Shown here: positions 1-10,070 of the stretch, one piece after another
How positions within the stretch are numbered: position 1 is the stretch's first letter
Layout: every line of letters starts with the position of its first letter
Assembly: GCA_947476065.1 (NCBI GenBank)
Contig: CANJPG010000033.1
Location: forward strand, 1-33,976
DNA: 33,976 nt
Origin: Fidelibacterota bacterium
GTDB lineage: Bacteria > Pseudomonadota > Alphaproteobacteria > Rhodospirillales > Rhodospirillaceae
Direction of reading: 5' to 3'
Program-made: the position numbers and the translations under genes
The notes under the pieces: generated by a model
The model's database searches: none
Told to the model about the DNA's origin: nothing
Seen by the model: only the letters and a program-made list of their open reading frames with translations

Positions 1-425
1 GGCAGCGTCAGGCGAAAGGCCAGGGGCGCGCGGATGCGCCGGAACTGCTGGCCATGCGACAGGCCCATCATATCGGCGGCCTCGAGCAAGCCGCGCGGCA
101 CGCTGGAAAAGCCACCGCGCAGGTTCTCGGCCTGGAACGCGGCGCTGCACAGCGACAGACCGACGATAGCCGCGACAACGCCGGGCACGTTGATGCCCAG
201 CACCGGCAGCAGATTATAAATGAGCAGCAGCTGCACCAGCAGTGGCACGCCGCGGAAGAAGCTGACGAACAGTTTCGCCGGTACCGAGAAGGCCTTGCGC
301 GGTGACAGCGTGCCCGCCGACACCACCATGCCGATGGCCAATCCAATGGCGATGGAGGCCAGGCTGATGACAACCGTCAAACCCGCTGCCTGCACGAGCA
401 GGATGAAGAGGTCCCAGGAAATCAG
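1..425 (-). CDS. Amino-acid ABC transporter permease (HisM/GlnP type), partial
   Basis: This is the inner-membrane permease of a polar amino-acid importer; the 3' end lies beyond the left edge. The visible 141 codons read as hydrophobic segments followed by the inner-membrane-component signature: FFRGVPLLVQLLLIYN, then a SAAFQAENLRGG stretch and the EAA-like loop (EAADMMGLSHGQQFRRIRAP) that contacts the ATPase. There is no ATG at the beginning: the frame is closed by a TAA 18 bases upstream of the first usable codon, CTG at 423-425, which has AGGAG (433-437) seven bases ahead. I therefore place a CTG start there. It follows the binding-protein gene on the same strand by about 60 bases, so both probably belong to one histidine or urocanate importer of the hut locus. 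The substrate is inferred from context only. Confidence 0.85.
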   Translation of the reverse strand, partial: MISWDLFILLVQAAGLTVVISLASIAIGLAIGMVVSAGTLSPRKAFSVPAKLFVSFFRGVPLLVQLLLIYNLLPVLGINVPGVVAAIVGLSLCSAAFQAENLRGGFSSVPRGLLEAADMMGLSHGQQFRRIRAPLAFRLTL

Positions 426-484
426 CGGAGGGCTCCTAGCTTACGCGCGGGCTAACGCGCGGGATCGTCCGCGCGCCTCGGCGG

Positions 485-1321
485 CTACAGTTTAGGATCG
501 GTCACCAGTTCCGGTGTCTGAAATTCAGTGCCGAACCACTTTTTCTGCAAGGCGGCCATACGTCCGTCGGTCTTGAACTTGATCAAGGTCGCCTGGATGG
601 CATCGAGCAGCGCCTTGTCGTCGGGGTTCTTGCGGCCGAGATAGGCGAAATAGGCCGGATCGCCAAACGCCGGCTTTACGACTTCAAATACTTCCGGGCG
701 TTGGCTGGCGACATAGGTGATGTTGGGCAGCGAGTTGCCGACGCCGACGATGCGCCCCGCCGCGAGATCGGCGTAGGCTTCGTTGTTGCCGACGTATTCG
801 CGCACGCTGGTCTTGCCCGGCAGCTTTTCGACGAAGGCCTTCAATTGAGCAAGCTGCGCCGAAGCCTTGCCGCCGCCGACGGTTTTACCCGCCACGTCTT
901 CGGGCCTGGTGATCGAGGTGTCGCTCTTGCGCTTCAACAGCGCGACTGTGGCTTCGGCCACCGGTGGCATGAAGCGGTAGCGTTCCATGCGCGCTTTGGT
1001 GACCATGATCGGGCCGGCCATCATGTCGAACTTGCTGGCCTCCAGCGACGGCAGCAGCCCTTCGAAGGGCAGCGCCACCCAGGTGACTTTCACGCCCAGG
1101 TCCTTGCCGACTTCGTCGAACAGATCGACGTTGAAGCCGACGTGGGCGCCCTTAGTGTCGACAAAATCAAATGGCGCGAAAGCGGTCTCGGTGCCGATCT
1201 TCAGCTCTTTGGCGGCCTTGACGCGGGCGAGGGAGTCGTCCGCGAAAGCCTGCGGGCTGGTCTGCGCGGCGGCGAAGGCCGCGGCGGCAAACAACATCTT
1301 GAAGGTGGATAACTTTTTCAT
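485..1321 (-). CDS. Periplasmic amino-acid-binding protein of ABC importer (SBP family 3)
   Basis: Extracellular solute-binding protein, family 3 (PF00497), 278 residues. A Sec signal peptide (MKKLSTFKMLFAAAAF..., probable cleavage after AFA) precedes the mature domain, which shows the usual LKIGTETAFAPFDFVD opening, GFNVDLFDEVGKDLG, and the DMMAGPIMVTKARMERYRF hinge region. An in-frame ATG exists at 1402, but it lies upstream of the likely -10 box (1382-1387), so the start at 1321 before the signal peptide is preferred. The permease follows on the same strand. With hutF upstream and the hut operon nearby, the cargo is probably histidine or a hut intermediate, though residues alone do not prove that. 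A HutC-like operator sits in its promoter. Confidence 0.9.
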   Translation of the reverse strand: MKKLSTFKMLFAAAAFAAAQTSPQAFADDSLARVKAAKELKIGTETAFAPFDFVDTKGAHVGFNVDLFDEVGKDLGVKVTWVALPFEGLLPSLEASKFDMMAGPIMVTKARMERYRFMPPVAEATVALLKRKSDTSITRPEDVAGKTVGGGKASAQLAQLKAFVEKLPGKTSVREYVGNNEAYADLAAGRIVGVGNSLPNITYVASQRPEVFEVVKPAFGDPAYFAYLGRKNPDDKALLDAIQATLIKFKTDGRMAALQKKWFGTEFQTPELVTDPKL

Positions 1322-1370
1322 TGTCCCGGCTTCGGTCCCAATTTTGATTTTTGCGGCGCGCAGGCCTATT

Positions 1371-1410
1371 TGCCTATACATATTCGACAGGCCTTCGCCC
1401 ATGTTGTCAA
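1371..1410 (-). promoter_or_regulatory. Promoter and HutC-class operator of the binding-protein gene
   Basis: Read on the minus strand there is TTGACA (1410-1405), a 17-base spacer, and TCGAAT (1387-1382). Immediately downstream lies ATGTATAGGC (1381-1372), which on the plus strand is GCCTATAC (1372-1379). The HutC branch of GntR regulators binds GT-N-TA-N-AC sequences; this copy differs at one position. An operator placed over the transcription start is a typical repressor arrangement. The site is 50 bases upstream of the ATG at 1321. Confidence 0.6.
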
Positions 1411-1498
1411 TCGCATTTTTCCGGATGCTAGTCCAGATTTGTGTCGCCTTTGTGTTGCAGAAATCCAGTAATTTCAGGCCTTTCCTAGGTGCTGCGCA

Positions 1499-2866
1499 TC
1501 ACGCCGCACTCAGCTCTCTCATCACCGCGGCATATGTCCGGGCGATGCCGTCACGATTGATGTGACGTCCGCCCGCGACCACCTTCCGTCCGGCGATCCA
1601 GACACAATCAACCAGCGAGTTGCCGCCGGCGAAAATCCAGGCATCCAGGATGTCGTCGCCGGTTTTGGCCGCGGCGAGGGCCGCGTGTTTTTCATCAAGC
1701 GTCACAATGTCGGCAGCCGCACCGACCGCGAGTTCGGCGGCACCCGCACCTAACGCCGCAGCGCCGCCTTTGAGCGCGCCGTCATAGAGCGCGCGGCCCG
1801 TGGAGCCGCCAGGCGGCGCCAGCACATTGCGGCCCTGAAGCAGGAGGCGTTGCGAGTATTCGAGCAGGCGCAATTCGTCTGCGACGCCGATCTGCACATT
1901 AGAGTCCGAGCCGATGCCGTAACTGCCGCCCGCCCCGATAAAGGCCGGCGCATTGAATACGCCGTCGCCGAGGTTAGCTTCGGTGATCGGGCAGAGGCCG
2001 GCTACCGCGCCGCTCTTGGCCATGCGCGTGGTCTCTTCGTCGGTCATGTGCGTGGCGTGCACCAGGCACCACCTGGAGTCCACCGGCGCATGATCCAGCA
2101 GCCATTCAATCGGCCGCTGTCCGCTCCAGGCCATACATTCCTCGACCTCGCGCGTTTGCTCCGAGATATGGATATGCATCGGCGCGCCCCCGGCCATTTT
2201 TGCAACGGCGGTCAGTTCATCGGGCGTCACGGCACGTAAACTGTGGGGGGCCACGCCAACGACACCGGTGCCCAGAGGCTTCACCGCCGCGCAGCAGCCG
2301 TCGAGCAGCCGCGCATAACTCTCGACGCTGTTGATGAAGCGACGCTGGCCTTCGGCGGGCGGTGCCGCGCCGAAACTGGCGTGGGCGTAGAAGACCGGCA
2401 GCAATGTCAGGCCGATACCGCTCGCCTCTGCGGCGCTGGCCAGTTGCGACGCCATTTCCGCGATATTGGCGTAGGGCTTTCCGTTCACATCATGATGCAG
2501 ATAGTGGAACTCGCCGACACGGCTGAATCCGGCCTCGACCATTTCCATATAGACCTGCGCGGCCACGGCCTGGACTTGCGCGGGCGTCATGGCCAGCGCG
2601 AATCGGTACATCACCTCACGCCAGCTCCAGAAGGTGTCTGCGGAGGTGTGGCGGCGTTCCGCCAAACCCGCCATGCCGCGCTGAAAAGCGTGGCTATGCA
2701 GGTTGGGCATCGCCGGCAGCACGATGGCGTGCGCCGCGTCACCGGCCTGCCGGGCAGCCCCAATTTCGACTCCGCCGACACGTCCGCCGGCCAGCGTAAG
2801 CCGCACATCGCGCTGCCATTTTCCCTGTATCAGCGCCTGTGCCGCGTGAATCACAGTCATAACCAT
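1499..2866 (-). CDS. hutF: Formimidoylglutamate deiminase HutF
   Basis: HutF hydrolyses N-formimino-L-glutamate to N-formyl-L-glutamate plus ammonia, the fourth step of the five-step histidine pathway. It is a metal-dependent amidohydrolase in the cytoplasm. Diagnostic segments are GMxNLHSHAFQR with the metal-binding HxH, FWSWREVMYR, the VHATHMTDEE region, LCPITEANLGDG, and GIGSDSNVQI with the catalytic Asp. An in-frame start at 2911 would add 15 residues without homology; ATG at 2866 has GAGG four bases ahead, and ATG at 2860 is also possible with ten-base spacing. The length of about 455 residues is normal for the family. It diverges from hutI across a shared operator region, and its presence together with hutG shows the deiminase/deformylase branch rather than the direct formiminoglutamase route. 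Confidence 0.93.
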   Translation of the reverse strand: MVMTVIHAAQALIQGKWQRDVRLTLAGGRVGGVEIGAARQAGDAAHAIVLPAMPNLHSHAFQRGMAGLAERRHTSADTFWSWREVMYRFALAMTPAQVQAVAAQVYMEMVEAGFSRVGEFHYLHHDVNGKPYANIAEMASQLASAAEASGIGLTLLPVFYAHASFGAAPPAEGQRRFINSVESYARLLDGCCAAVKPLGTGVVGVAPHSLRAVTPDELTAVAKMAGGAPMHIHISEQTREVEECMAWSGQRPIEWLLDHAPVDSRWCLVHATHMTDEETTRMAKSGAVAGLCPITEANLGDGVFNAPAFIGAGGSYGIGSDSNVQIGVADELRLLEYSQRLLLQGRNVLAPPGGSTGRALYDGALKGGAAALGAGAAELAVGAAADIVTLDEKHAALAAAKTGDDILDAWIFAGGNSLVDCVWIAGRKVVAGGRHINRDGIARTYAAVMRELSAA

Positions 2867-2905
2867 CGGTCCTCGAATATAGGCCGGGACGCGGAAACTC
2901 CCCGC

Positions 2906-2934
2906 TTGCATTCCCCGTTATTATGTCTATACAT
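2906..2934. promoter_or_regulatory. Divergent hutF/hutI promoter with HutC-class operator
   Basis: ATGTCTATACAT (2923-2934) contains GTCTATAC, an exact match to the GTmTAkAC core known for the HutC subfamily of GntR repressors. For hutI, TTGCAT (2906-2911) and TATACA (2928-2933), 16 bases apart, make a plausible sigma-70 promoter whose -10 lies inside the operator. In the hutF direction the sequence continues TAGACATAATA, an 11-base string repeated at the fdsG promoter. The regulator itself is not encoded in the window; urocanate is the usual inducer in this family. Confidence 0.72.
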
Positions 2935-3025
2935 TAAATCCAAGACGAAAGATATCGGATGAACGATATCAGGAAAAGATTTCGCCTGACCGTTGAGAAA
3001 AGGGGGGCGAAAGGGACCGACGACG

Positions 3026-4231
3026 ATGGAATGCGATCACCTTTGGCGCAACGCATCCCTGGCGACCCTCGCGGAAGGCAAGCCGGGCCTCGGCGTGGTC
3101 GAACGCGGCGCCGTGGCCGTGACGGGCGACACCATTGTGTACGCCGGCCCCCAGGAGCAATTGCCCGCCGGCCTCACGGCCGCCCGCACCACCGATTGCC
3201 AAGGCCGCTGGATCACACCGGGCCTGATCGACTGTCACACACACTTGATCTATGCCGGCAACCGCGCTCACGAATTTGAGCTGCGCCTGCAAGGTGCGAC
3301 ATATGAAGAGATTGCACGGGCAGGGGGCGGCATTGTCTCCTCGGTGAAGGCCCTGCGCGCGGCTTCGGAGGACGAACTCGTAACGCAGGCCGCCGCGCGC
3401 CTCGATGCGCTGATCGCCGAGGGCCTCACCACTATCGAGATCAAGTCGGGCTACGGCCTCGATCTCGACAATGAACGCAAGTCCCTGCGCGCCGCCCGCC
3501 GTCTTGGTAAAGAACGCCCGGTGACCGTCGCCACAACCTTCCTCGGCGCCCACGCGACGCCGCCGGAGGCCGCCGGCAATACCGGCGCCCATATCGACCG
3601 CGTCACGGAAATGCTGCCGGTGCTTGCCGGCGAAGGCCTCGTCGACGCCGTTGACGGCTTTTGCGAGAACATCGCCTTTTCGCCCGCGGAAATCACGCGG
3701 GTGTTTGAAAAGGCCAAGGCGCTCGGCTTGCCGGTCAAGCTGCACGCCGATCAGCTGACCAATCTCAACGGCGCGGCTCTGGCTGCCAAATACAACGGCC
3801 TGTCCGCCGATCACCTGGAACACACTGACGAAGCCGGCGCCATCGCCATGGCCAAGAGCGGCACCGTCGCCGTGCTGCTGCCGGGCGCCTACTACTTCAT
3901 CCGCGAGACCAAACTGCCGCCGATGGAACTGTTGCGTAAGCATCATGTGCCCATCGCCATCGCCACCGACTGCAATCCCGGCACCGCGCCGCTGACCTCT
4001 CTACTGCTCACCATGAACATGGCGGCGACGCTGTTCCGCATGACCGTGGACGAATGCATCGCCGGCGTTACCCGCGAAGCCGCCCGCGCGCTAGGACTGC
4101 TCGCGAAAACCGGCACGCTTGAGGCCGGCAAGTGGGCCGATCTCGCCATCTGGGACATCCAGCGTCCCGCCGAGCTCGTCTATCAGATTGGTTTTAACCC
4201 GTTACATCGTCGCGTTTGGAGAGGCCATTGA
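3026..4231 (+). CDS. hutI: Imidazolonepropionase HutI
   Basis: HutI hydrolyses 4-imidazolone-5-propanoate to N-formimino-L-glutamate, the third step of histidine degradation. The 401-residue length matches the family. [17 protein letters not shown] carries the metal-binding HxH (about H71/H73), followed by the [14 protein letters not shown] substrate segment, [16 protein letters not shown] with a metal-ligand His, [10 protein letters not shown], and [11 protein letters not shown] with the catalytic Asp. An in-frame start at 2993 would add 11 residues; the ATG at 3026 has AAAGGGA upstream and gives the expected N terminus. It is the first gene of the hut operon, and its stop overlaps the hutH start by four bases. 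Confidence 0.96.
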   Translation: MECDHLWRNASLATLAEGKPGLGVVERGAVAVTGDTIVYAGPQEQLPAGLTAARTTDCQGRWITPGLIDCHTHLIYAGNRAHEFELRLQGATYEEIARAGGGIVSSVKALRAASEDELVTQAAARLDALIAEGLTTIEIKSGYGLDLDNERKSLRAARRLGKERPVTVATTFLGAHATPPEAAGNTGAHIDRVTEMLPVLAGEGLVDAVDGFCENIAFSPAEITRVFEKAKALGLPVKLHADQLTNLNGAALAAKYNGLSADHLEHTDEAGAIAMAKSGTVAVLLPGAYYFIRETKLPPMELLRKHHVPIAIATDCNPGTAPLTSLLLTMNMAATLFRMTVDECIAGVTREAARALGLLAKTGTLEAGKWADLAIWDIQRPAELVYQIGFNPLHRRVWRGH

Positions 4232-5772
4232 CCAAAATTACCCTCAAGCCCGGTAGCAATACGCTCGCCGACTGGCGCGCGATTTACCGTGGCGCCACCC
4301 CGAAGCTTGATCCGGCTTGCGCCGCCTGGGTCGAGGCGGGTGCAGCGGCTGTCGCCCGCATCATTGCCAAGGGCGAGCCGGTCTATGGCATCAACACCGG
4401 ATTCGGCAAGCTGGCGAGCGTGCGCATTGCTGAGGTCGATCTCGAACGTCTGCAGCGCAACATCGTGCTGTCCCATTGCGCCGGCGTCGGCGAGCCGATG
4501 CATTACAACGTCACGCGCCTGATGATGAGCCTGAAGCTCGCCAGCCTTGGCCAGGGTGCTTCGGGCGTGCAGCCTAAGACGCTCGCCCTCCTCGAAGCCA
4601 TGATGGTTAAGGACATTATTCCGGTTGTGCCCGCCCAGGGTTCGGTGGGCGCGTCGGGCGATCTCGCACCGCTTTCGCATATGACCGCCGTGATGATCGG
4701 TGTCGGCGAAGCCTTTACGCCCAAGGGCCGCATGCCGGCCGTTGAAGCGCTGGCCAGCGCCGGGCTCACTCCGCTCGTGCTCGGCCCGAAAGAGGGCCTC
4801 GCACTGCTCAACGGCACGCAGTTCTCGACCGCCTACGCTTTGGCCGGTCTGTTTGAGGCCGAACTCATCTACCAGACCGCCATCGTCGTCGGCGCGCTCT
4901 CCACCGACGCGGCTTGCGGCTCGGATGTGCCCTTCGATCCGCGCATCCATCGCCTTCGCAAACACGCCGGCCAGATGGAATCCGCCGAAGCCCTGCGCCA
5001 GTTGATGATCGGCAGCGCCATCCGTTCATCTCACCTCGTCGGCGACGAGCGTGTGCAGGACCCGTACTGCCTGCGCTGCCAGCCGCAGGTCATGGGTGCC
5101 TGCCTCGATCTCCTACGCCAGGCCGCGACGACCCTGGAAACCGAAGCTAATGGTGTTTCCGACAATCCGCTGATCTTCACCGAGACCGACGAAGCCCTCT
5201 CGGGCGGCAACTTCCACGCCGAGCCGGTGGCCTTTGCCGCCGACATGATTGCCATGGCGATCTGCGAAATGGGCTCCATCTCCGAACGCCGCATCGCCAT
5301 GCTGGTCGATCCGGCACTCTCCGGCTTGCCGGCGTTCCTCACCGCCAAGCCCGGCCTCAACTCGGGCTTCATGATCCCGCAGGTAACGGCAGCAGCGCTT
5401 GTGTCCGAAAACAAACAGCGCGCCTATCCCGCTAGCGTCGATTCCATCCCGACGTCCGCCAACCAAGAGGACCATGTCTCTATGGCCGCCCACGGCGCGC
5501 GCCGTTTGATCGCAATGGCCGAGAATGCCTCCGCCGTCATCGCCATCGAGTTGCTCGCTGCCGCCCAAGCCTGCGACTTCCACCGCCCGCTGACCTCGAG
5601 CCCGCCCTTGGAAGCCGCGCGCCGCCTGCTGCGCGCCAGTGTGCCGACGCTCGATGAAGACCGCCACTTCCATCCCGATATCGCCAAAGCTATCGAGATG
5701 GTGCGCTCCGGCGCGGTGGTAGGCGCCATCAGCGGCGTCGCCCTGCCGCATGTCGGAATGAGTGCTGAATGA
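4228..5772 (+). CDS. hutH: Histidine ammonia-lyase HutH
   Basis: HutH removes ammonia from L-histidine to give trans-urocanate, the first pathway step. The Ala-Ser-Gly triad that cyclises to the MIO cofactor is present in [14 protein letters not shown]; with the start used here the Ser is residue 143, the number known from Pseudomonas putida HutH. Other family blocks are [30 protein letters not shown] and NQEDHVSM. The frame has no suitable ATG: TTG at 4216 is possible, but TTG at 4228 has GGAG (4218-4221) at good spacing and overlaps the hutI stop (TTGA), which indicates translational coupling. The product is 514 residues, the usual length. Confidence 0.97.
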   Translation: MTKITLKPGSNTLADWRAIYRGATPKLDPACAAWVEAGAAAVARIIAKGEPVYGINTGFGKLASVRIAEVDLERLQRNIVLSHCAGVGEPMHYNVTRLMMSLKLASLGQGASGVQPKTLALLEAMMVKDIIPVVPAQGSVGASGDLAPLSHMTAVMIGVGEAFTPKGRMPAVEALASAGLTPLVLGPKEGLALLNGTQFSTAYALAGLFEAELIYQTAIVVGALSTDAACGSDVPFDPRIHRLRKHAGQMESAEALRQLMIGSAIRSSHLVGDERVQDPYCLRCQPQVMGACLDLLRQAATTLETEANGVSDNPLIFTETDEALSGGNFHAEPVAFAADMIAMAICEMGSISERRIAMLVDPALSGLPAFLTAKPGLNSGFMIPQVTAAALVSENKQRAYPASVDSIPTSANQEDHVSMAAHGARRLIAMAENASAVIAIELLAAAQACDFHRPLTSSPPLEAARRLLRASVPTLDEDRHFHPDIAKAIEMVRSGAVVGAISGVALPHVGMSAE

Positions 5773-6602
5773 CAACGCCCGCTCCGCCGAGATGGCTGAA
5801 AGTCACCCGCGGCGCCGCGCCGCTGGTGCTCAGCTTTCCGCACACCGGCACGGACCTGACCGACTACGAGGATCGCTTTATCTCGCCGTGGATGGCGCGC
5901 AAGGATGCCGACTGGTGGGTCGATCAGCTGTATGACTTTGCGCACGATCTTGGCGCAACCATGGTGTGCACGACAATTTCGCGCTCGGTCATCGACGTCA
6001 ACCGCGATCCCTCGGGTGTGTCGCTCTATCCCGGCCAGCCGACCACAGAACTTTGCCCGACCACCACATTCGATGGCGAGCCCTTGTATAAAGCTGGGCA
6101 GGAGCCCAGCGCCGCCGAAATCAATGAGCGCCGCATCACGTTTTACGATCCTTACCATGCCGCCCTCGGCGCCGAGATCAAACGTCTGCGCGATGTCCAT
6201 CCCCGCGTGGTGGTCTACGACTGTCACTCGATCCGCTCCAACATCCCGCGCCTGTTCGAAGGCGCACTGCCCAATTTCAATATCGGCACCAACAGCGGCG
6301 CGTCATGTGATGCAGCGCTCTCGGATGCGGTCGCCGCCGTCTGCAAGGCGACGTCCTTCAGCCATATTGTCAACGGACGCTTCAAAGGCGGCTTCATCAC
6401 CCGCAGCAGCGGCAAGCCCGCCGACAACGTGCACGCCATCCAGATGGAACTCGCTATCCGCGGCTATCTGAACGAAATCACCGGCCCGATCAGCGAAGAT
6501 CAATGGCCGGCAAAGTACGACGAAAAATACGCGGCGCCCATGCGCGCAGCCCTGAAAGGCATCTTGGAAGCCTGCCTCGCTTTTGCTTCCAAAAACCCCT
6601 GA
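5769..6602 (+). CDS. hutG: N-formylglutamate deformylase HutG
   Basis: HutG (PF05013) hydrolyses N-formyl-L-glutamate to glutamate and formate, the last step of the HutF-dependent pathway. The 277 residues include [11 protein letters not shown], the [11 protein letters not shown] block, [16 protein letters not shown] with likely metal and substrate residues, and [11 protein letters not shown], all typical of the family. The ATG overlaps the hutH stop as ATGA. Its product formate is the substrate of the formate dehydrogenase encoded at 21975-27842, whose promoter carries a similar operator. Confidence 0.95.
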   Translation: MTTPAPPRWLKVTRGAAPLVLSFPHTGTDLTDYEDRFISPWMARKDADWWVDQLYDFAHDLGATMVCTTISRSVIDVNRDPSGVSLYPGQPTTELCPTTTFDGEPLYKAGQEPSAAEINERRITFYDPYHAALGAEIKRLRDVHPRVVVYDCHSIRSNIPRLFEGALPNFNIGTNSGASCDAALSDAVAAVCKATSFSHIVNGRFKGGFITRSSGKPADNVHAIQMELAIRGYLNEITGPISEDQWPAKYDEKYAAPMRAALKGILEACLAFASKNP

Positions 6603-6617
6603 CGTTGAGGACCGGTT

Positions 6618-8285
6618 ATGACCCGTATCGATAACAACCGCACCATCCGCGCCGATCACGGCACGCAGCTGACCGCCAAAAGCTGGCTGACCGAAGCCCC
6701 CATGCGGATGCTGATGAACAACCTGGACCCGCATGTCGCCGAGCGTCCGGAAGAACTGGTCGTCTATGGCGGCATCGGCCGCGCCGCGCGTGATTGGGAA
6801 AGCTTCGACCGCATCGTTGCCGCGCTGAAGGTGCTCGAAGCCGATCAGACGCTGCTGGTGCAGTCCGGAAAACCCGTGGGCGTGTTCCGCACGCACCCGG
6901 ATGCGCCGCGCGTGCTCATCGCCAACTCCAACTTGGTGCCGCACTGGGCAACCTGGGAGCATTTCAACGAGCTCGACCGCAAAGGCTTGATGATGTACGG
7001 CCAGATGACGGCCGGCTCTTGGATCTATATCGGCTCGCAAGGCATCGTGCAGGGCACCTATGAGACCTTCGTCGAGATGGGCCGCCAGCACTACAACGGC
7101 GATCTGTCGGGCCGCTGGTTCCTGACGGCCGGCCTCGGCGGCATGGGCGGCGCTCAGCCCTTGGCTGCAACCATGGCAGGTGCGTCATGCCTGGCTATCG
7201 AGTGCCGTGCCAGCAGCATCGAATTCCGTCTGAGAACGGGTTACGTCGATGTGCAGGCCAAGGACCTCGACGATGCCCTCGCCATCATCGACAAGGCCAA
7301 GAAGGACAAAAAAGCCATCTCCGTCGCGCTGCTCGGCAACGCCGCCGACATCGTGCCGGAACTCGTGCGCCGCGGCGTACGCCCCGATGGCGTCACCGAT
7401 CAAACGTCAGCACACGATCCCATCAACGGCTATCTGCCCCAGGGCTGGACCGTCGCCGAGTGGGACAAGAAGCGCGAGACCGATCCCCAGGCCGTGCGCA
7501 AGGCGGCGATGGCGTCGATGGCCGTGCACGTGCGCGCCATGGTCGCATTCCACAAGATGGGCGTGCCCACGGTGGACTACGGCAACAACATCCGCCAGAT
7601 GGCGCTCGAAGAGGGCGTCAAGGATGCCTTCGCTTTCCCCGGTTTCGTTCCGGCCTATATCCGTCCGCTGTTCTGCCGCGGCATCGGTCCCTTCCGTTGG
7701 GTCGCACTCTCCGGCGATCCCGAAGACATCTACAAGACCGACGCCAAGGTCAAAGAGATGCTGGCCCACGACAAACATCTCTGCAACTGGATCGACATGG
7801 CCCAGAAGCGCATCAAGTTCCAGGGCTTGCCCGCGCGCATCTGCTGGGTCGGCCTCGGCGTGCGCCACAAGCTGGGACTCGCTTTCAATGAAATGGTCGC
7901 CAAGGGCGAACTGAAAGCGCCCATCGTCATCGGCCGCGATCATCTGGACTCCGGTTCGGTGGCCTCGCCCAACCGTGAGACCGAAGCCATGAAAGACGGC
8001 TCCGATGCCGTCTCCGACTGGCCGCTGCTTAACGCGCTGCTGAACACGGCCGCGGGCGCAACGTGGGTGTCGCTGCATCACGGCGGCGGCGTCGGCATGG
8101 GCTTCTCGCAGCACTCTGGCATGGTCATCGTCGCCGATGGCACGCCGGACGCCGCGCGCCGCATCGAACGCGTGCTGTGGAACGATCCGGCCACCGGCGT
8201 CATGCGTCACGCCGATGCCGGCTACGACATCGCCGTCGATTGCGCGCGAGAGCAGGGCCTCAATCTTCCGGGCATTCTCGGCTAG
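6618..8285 (+). CDS. hutU: Urocanate hydratase HutU
   Basis: HutU adds water to urocanate to form imidazolonepropionate, using tightly bound NAD+ as an electrophile. The length of 555 residues is standard. Landmarks are [20 protein letters not shown] near the N terminus, the glycine-rich [14 protein letters not shown] segment of the NAD site, NNIRQMA, the [19 protein letters not shown] block, and QGLPARICW, whose Cys is residue 409 and corresponds to the essential Cys410 of P. putida urocanase. GAGGA precedes the ATG. There are 15 bases from hutG and 2 bases to hutD, so it sits inside the operon. Confidence 0.97.
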   Translation: MTRIDNNRTIRADHGTQLTAKSWLTEAPMRMLMNNLDPHVAERPEELVVYGGIGRAARDWESFDRIVAALKVLEADQTLLVQSGKPVGVFRTHPDAPRVLIANSNLVPHWATWEHFNELDRKGLMMYGQMTAGSWIYIGSQGIVQGTYETFVEMGRQHYNGDLSGRWFLTAGLGGMGGAQPLAATMAGASCLAIECRASSIEFRLRTGYVDVQAKDLDDALAIIDKAKKDKKAISVALLGNAADIVPELVRRGVRPDGVTDQTSAHDPINGYLPQGWTVAEWDKKRETDPQAVRKAAMASMAVHVRAMVAFHKMGVPTVDYGNNIRQMALEEGVKDAFAFPGFVPAYIRPLFCRGIGPFRWVALSGDPEDIYKTDAKVKEMLAHDKHLCNWIDMAQKRIKFQGLPARICWVGLGVRHKLGLAFNEMVAKGELKAPIVIGRDHLDSGSVASPNRETEAMKDGSDAVSDWPLLNALLNTAAGATWVSLHHGGGVGMGFSQHSGMVIVADGTPDAARRIERVLWNDPATGVMRHADAGYDIAVDCAREQGLNLPGILG

Positions 8286-8287
8286 TC

Positions 8288-8881
8288 ATGAAAATCCTGC
8301 GGCAGGCCGACTATCGCACCATGCCGTGGAAAAACGGCGGCGGCGAAACCACCGAGATCGTCGTCTCGCCGCCGGCCGCCAGCCTTGATGATTTCGACTG
8401 GCGCATCAGCATGGCGCGGGTCAAAGGCGACGGCCCGTTCTCGATCTTCACCGGCATCGACCGCACGCTGAGTATCCTGAATGGGCAGGGGATGAACCTG
8501 TCCATCGACGGCGCCGCCCACACGCTGACACAAGACTCCGCGCCGCTGCCATTTCCCGCCGATGTGCCGACCACAGCAACGCTGGTGGATGGTGCAATTA
8601 CCGACCTCAACGTCATGAGCCGCCGCGGCGTGGTCCGCCATAACGTCGAGCGCGTCGCTTTAACGGGCACCAAAACAATTGCGACGCGCGGCGAAGATCT
8701 GGTGGTGTTTTGCGATCAGGGCGTGATCTCAATTTCCGGCCCCGGCCGGGAGCAGCAGGCGCGCCTAGAAACCCGCGATACGTTGATTGAGGACAACGCC
8801 CACGGCGCTTGGGTGATTAGTGGGGCCATGACCGTCGAGAAGCCGTCAGTCATTTACGTCATCAGGCTGCGCACGCTCTAA
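8288..8881 (+). CDS. hutD: HutD family protein
   Basis: HutD (PF05962) is a small bicupin-like protein common in hut operons; work in Pseudomonas suggests it helps limit histidine catabolism, but its biochemical role is not settled. The 197-residue product starts with MKILRQADYRTMPWKNGGGETTEI, the family hallmark WKNGGGxTxE, followed by DWRISMARV and FSIFTGIDRTL. A longer reading frame begins at 8063 inside hutU but is only overlap; the ATG at 8288, two bases after the hutU stop, gives the normal N terminus. It is the last gene of the hut operon. The 135-base gap that follows contains a separate regulatory palindrome. Confidence 0.92.
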   Translation: MKILRQADYRTMPWKNGGGETTEIVVSPPAASLDDFDWRISMARVKGDGPFSIFTGIDRTLSILNGQGMNLSIDGAAHTLTQDSAPLPFPADVPTTATLVDGAITDLNVMSRRGVVRHNVERVALTGTKTIATRGEDLVVFCDQGVISISGPGREQQARLETRDTLIEDNAHGAWVISGAMTVEKPSVIYVIRLRTL

Positions 8882-8916
8882 TTCGGCACAAATCCGCCAA
8901 AAACCCCCATAGACTG

Positions 8917-8931
8917 TTTAGGTATTCTAAA
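8917..8931. promoter_or_regulatory. TTTAG-N5-CTAAA palindrome upstream of the Rieske oxygenase
   Basis: TTTAGGTATTCTAAA is a perfect five-base inverted repeat with a five-base spacer, 85 bases before the ATG of the Rieske gene. The same layout occurs at 13992-14006 and, with one mismatch, at 28029-28043. TAGAAT follows at 8932-8937 and could be a -10 box. The binding protein is unknown. Confidence 0.5.
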
Positions 8932-9016
8932 TAGAATCGCAAGTCTTGGTGGCTTGTCCGGTCCCCCTGCGGGCCCGACACTGCCGCCAATACCGACCCT
9001 TGCGGAGCGCGCGCCG

Positions 9017-10060
9017 ATGTTTCTCAAAAATGCTTGGTATGTCGCGGCCTGGGACCACGAGGTCAGCTGCGCCCTCACGGGCACCACCATCCTCGGCGAA
9101 GAGGTCGTGCTTTTCCGCAAAACCGACGGCACTGTCGCCGCGCTCGAGAACGCCTGCCCGCACCGTAAGCTGCCGCTCTCCATGGGCCGCCTCAAAGGCG
9201 ACGACGTCGAGTGTGGTTACCACGGCCTGACCTTCGACTGCGCCGGCGCTTGCATCAAGGCGCCGGGGGCTGCGCGCATTCCGCCGGCGGCAAAAGTGCG
9301 CGCCTATCCGGTGGAAGAACGTTACGGCCTTGTCTGGATCTGGATGGGCGATGCGGCCAAGGCCGATCCCTCGGCCATCGTGCCCGTGGCGAACTGGGGC
9401 GATCCGGCCTGGGGCGTCAATCGCGGCGAGTCCATGGTGGTGGAGTGCAACTACCTCTATGTCACTGATAACCTGCTCGATCCGTCGCACGTGGCCTGGG
9501 TGCATCAAACGTCTTTCGGTACCGCGGCATGTGAAGACGCGCCGCTCGAGACCACCGTTGAACCGACGGGCGTCACCGTCGCCCGCTGGATGATGGATTC
9601 ACCGCCCGCGCCGTTTTATGCGCCCTTCCTGCCATTTTCCGGCAACTGCGACCGCAAGCAGCAATACGAAGTGCGCTATCCCGCCCAGGCCATCATCAAG
9701 GCGATTTTTGTGCCGGCGGGCACGGGCGGCGAGGGACGCTCCTTGCACGGCGATGCTTTCGTGATGGACAGCTACAACTTCATGACGCCCATCGACGAGA
9801 ACCGCACGCGCTACTTCTGGTTCCAAATGCGCAACGTTGCGCCCGCCGACGAAAAGATTTCCGAGCAGTTCGCTGTGTCGGTGCGCGACGCCTTCGCCGA
9901 AGACCGTGTCATCCTGCAGGCGGTTCACTGGGGCATGGCCAACAAGCGTTCGCCCAACCTCGATCTGCACATCGACAAGGGCCCGCTGCATTTCCGCCGC
10001 GGCATCGCCAAGTTGATCGCCGCGGAGCAGGCGCCCGAAGTGGCGCTCGTGGCCGAATGA
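9017..10060 (+). CDS. Rieske 2Fe-2S non-haem iron oxygenase (VanA/dicamba-demethylase type)
   Basis: The 347-residue terminal oxygenase has an N-terminal Rieske domain, C47-P-H49 and C66-x-x-H69, and a C-terminal mononuclear-iron domain with NLLDPSHVAWVH (D155, H158, H163) and D296 in AEDR. Spacing and length match the vanillate and dicamba O-demethylase branch, whose members mostly remove O- or N-methyl groups and release formaldehyde. The ATG at 9017 (MFLKNAWYVAAW) has GGAG nine bases upstream; the frame opens earlier at 8954 without homology. A ferredoxin gene follows after 10 bases, but no reductase gene is seen. Between the hut operon and a TonB receptor, a methylated imidazole such as N-methylhistidine is a reasonable guess for the substrate, not a demonstrated one. 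Confidence 0.9.
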   Translation: MFLKNAWYVAAWDHEVSCALTGTTILGEEVVLFRKTDGTVAALENACPHRKLPLSMGRLKGDDVECGYHGLTFDCAGACIKAPGAARIPPAAKVRAYPVEERYGLVWIWMGDAAKADPSAIVPVANWGDPAWGVNRGESMVVECNYLYVTDNLLDPSHVAWVHQTSFGTAACEDAPLETTVEPTGVTVARWMMDSPPAPFYAPFLPFSGNCDRKQQYEVRYPAQAIIKAIFVPAGTGGEGRSLHGDAFVMDSYNFMTPIDENRTRYFWFQMRNVAPADEKISEQFAVSVRDAFAEDRVILQAVHWGMANKRSPNLDLHIDKGPLHFRRGIAKLIAAEQAPEVALVAE

Positions 10061-10070
10061 TCACCGCCGA

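Noticed and set aside
2951-2970. Two GATATC copies 14 bases apart before hutI
   Set aside because: GATATC is self-complementary and short; there are no further copies at other promoters of the set.
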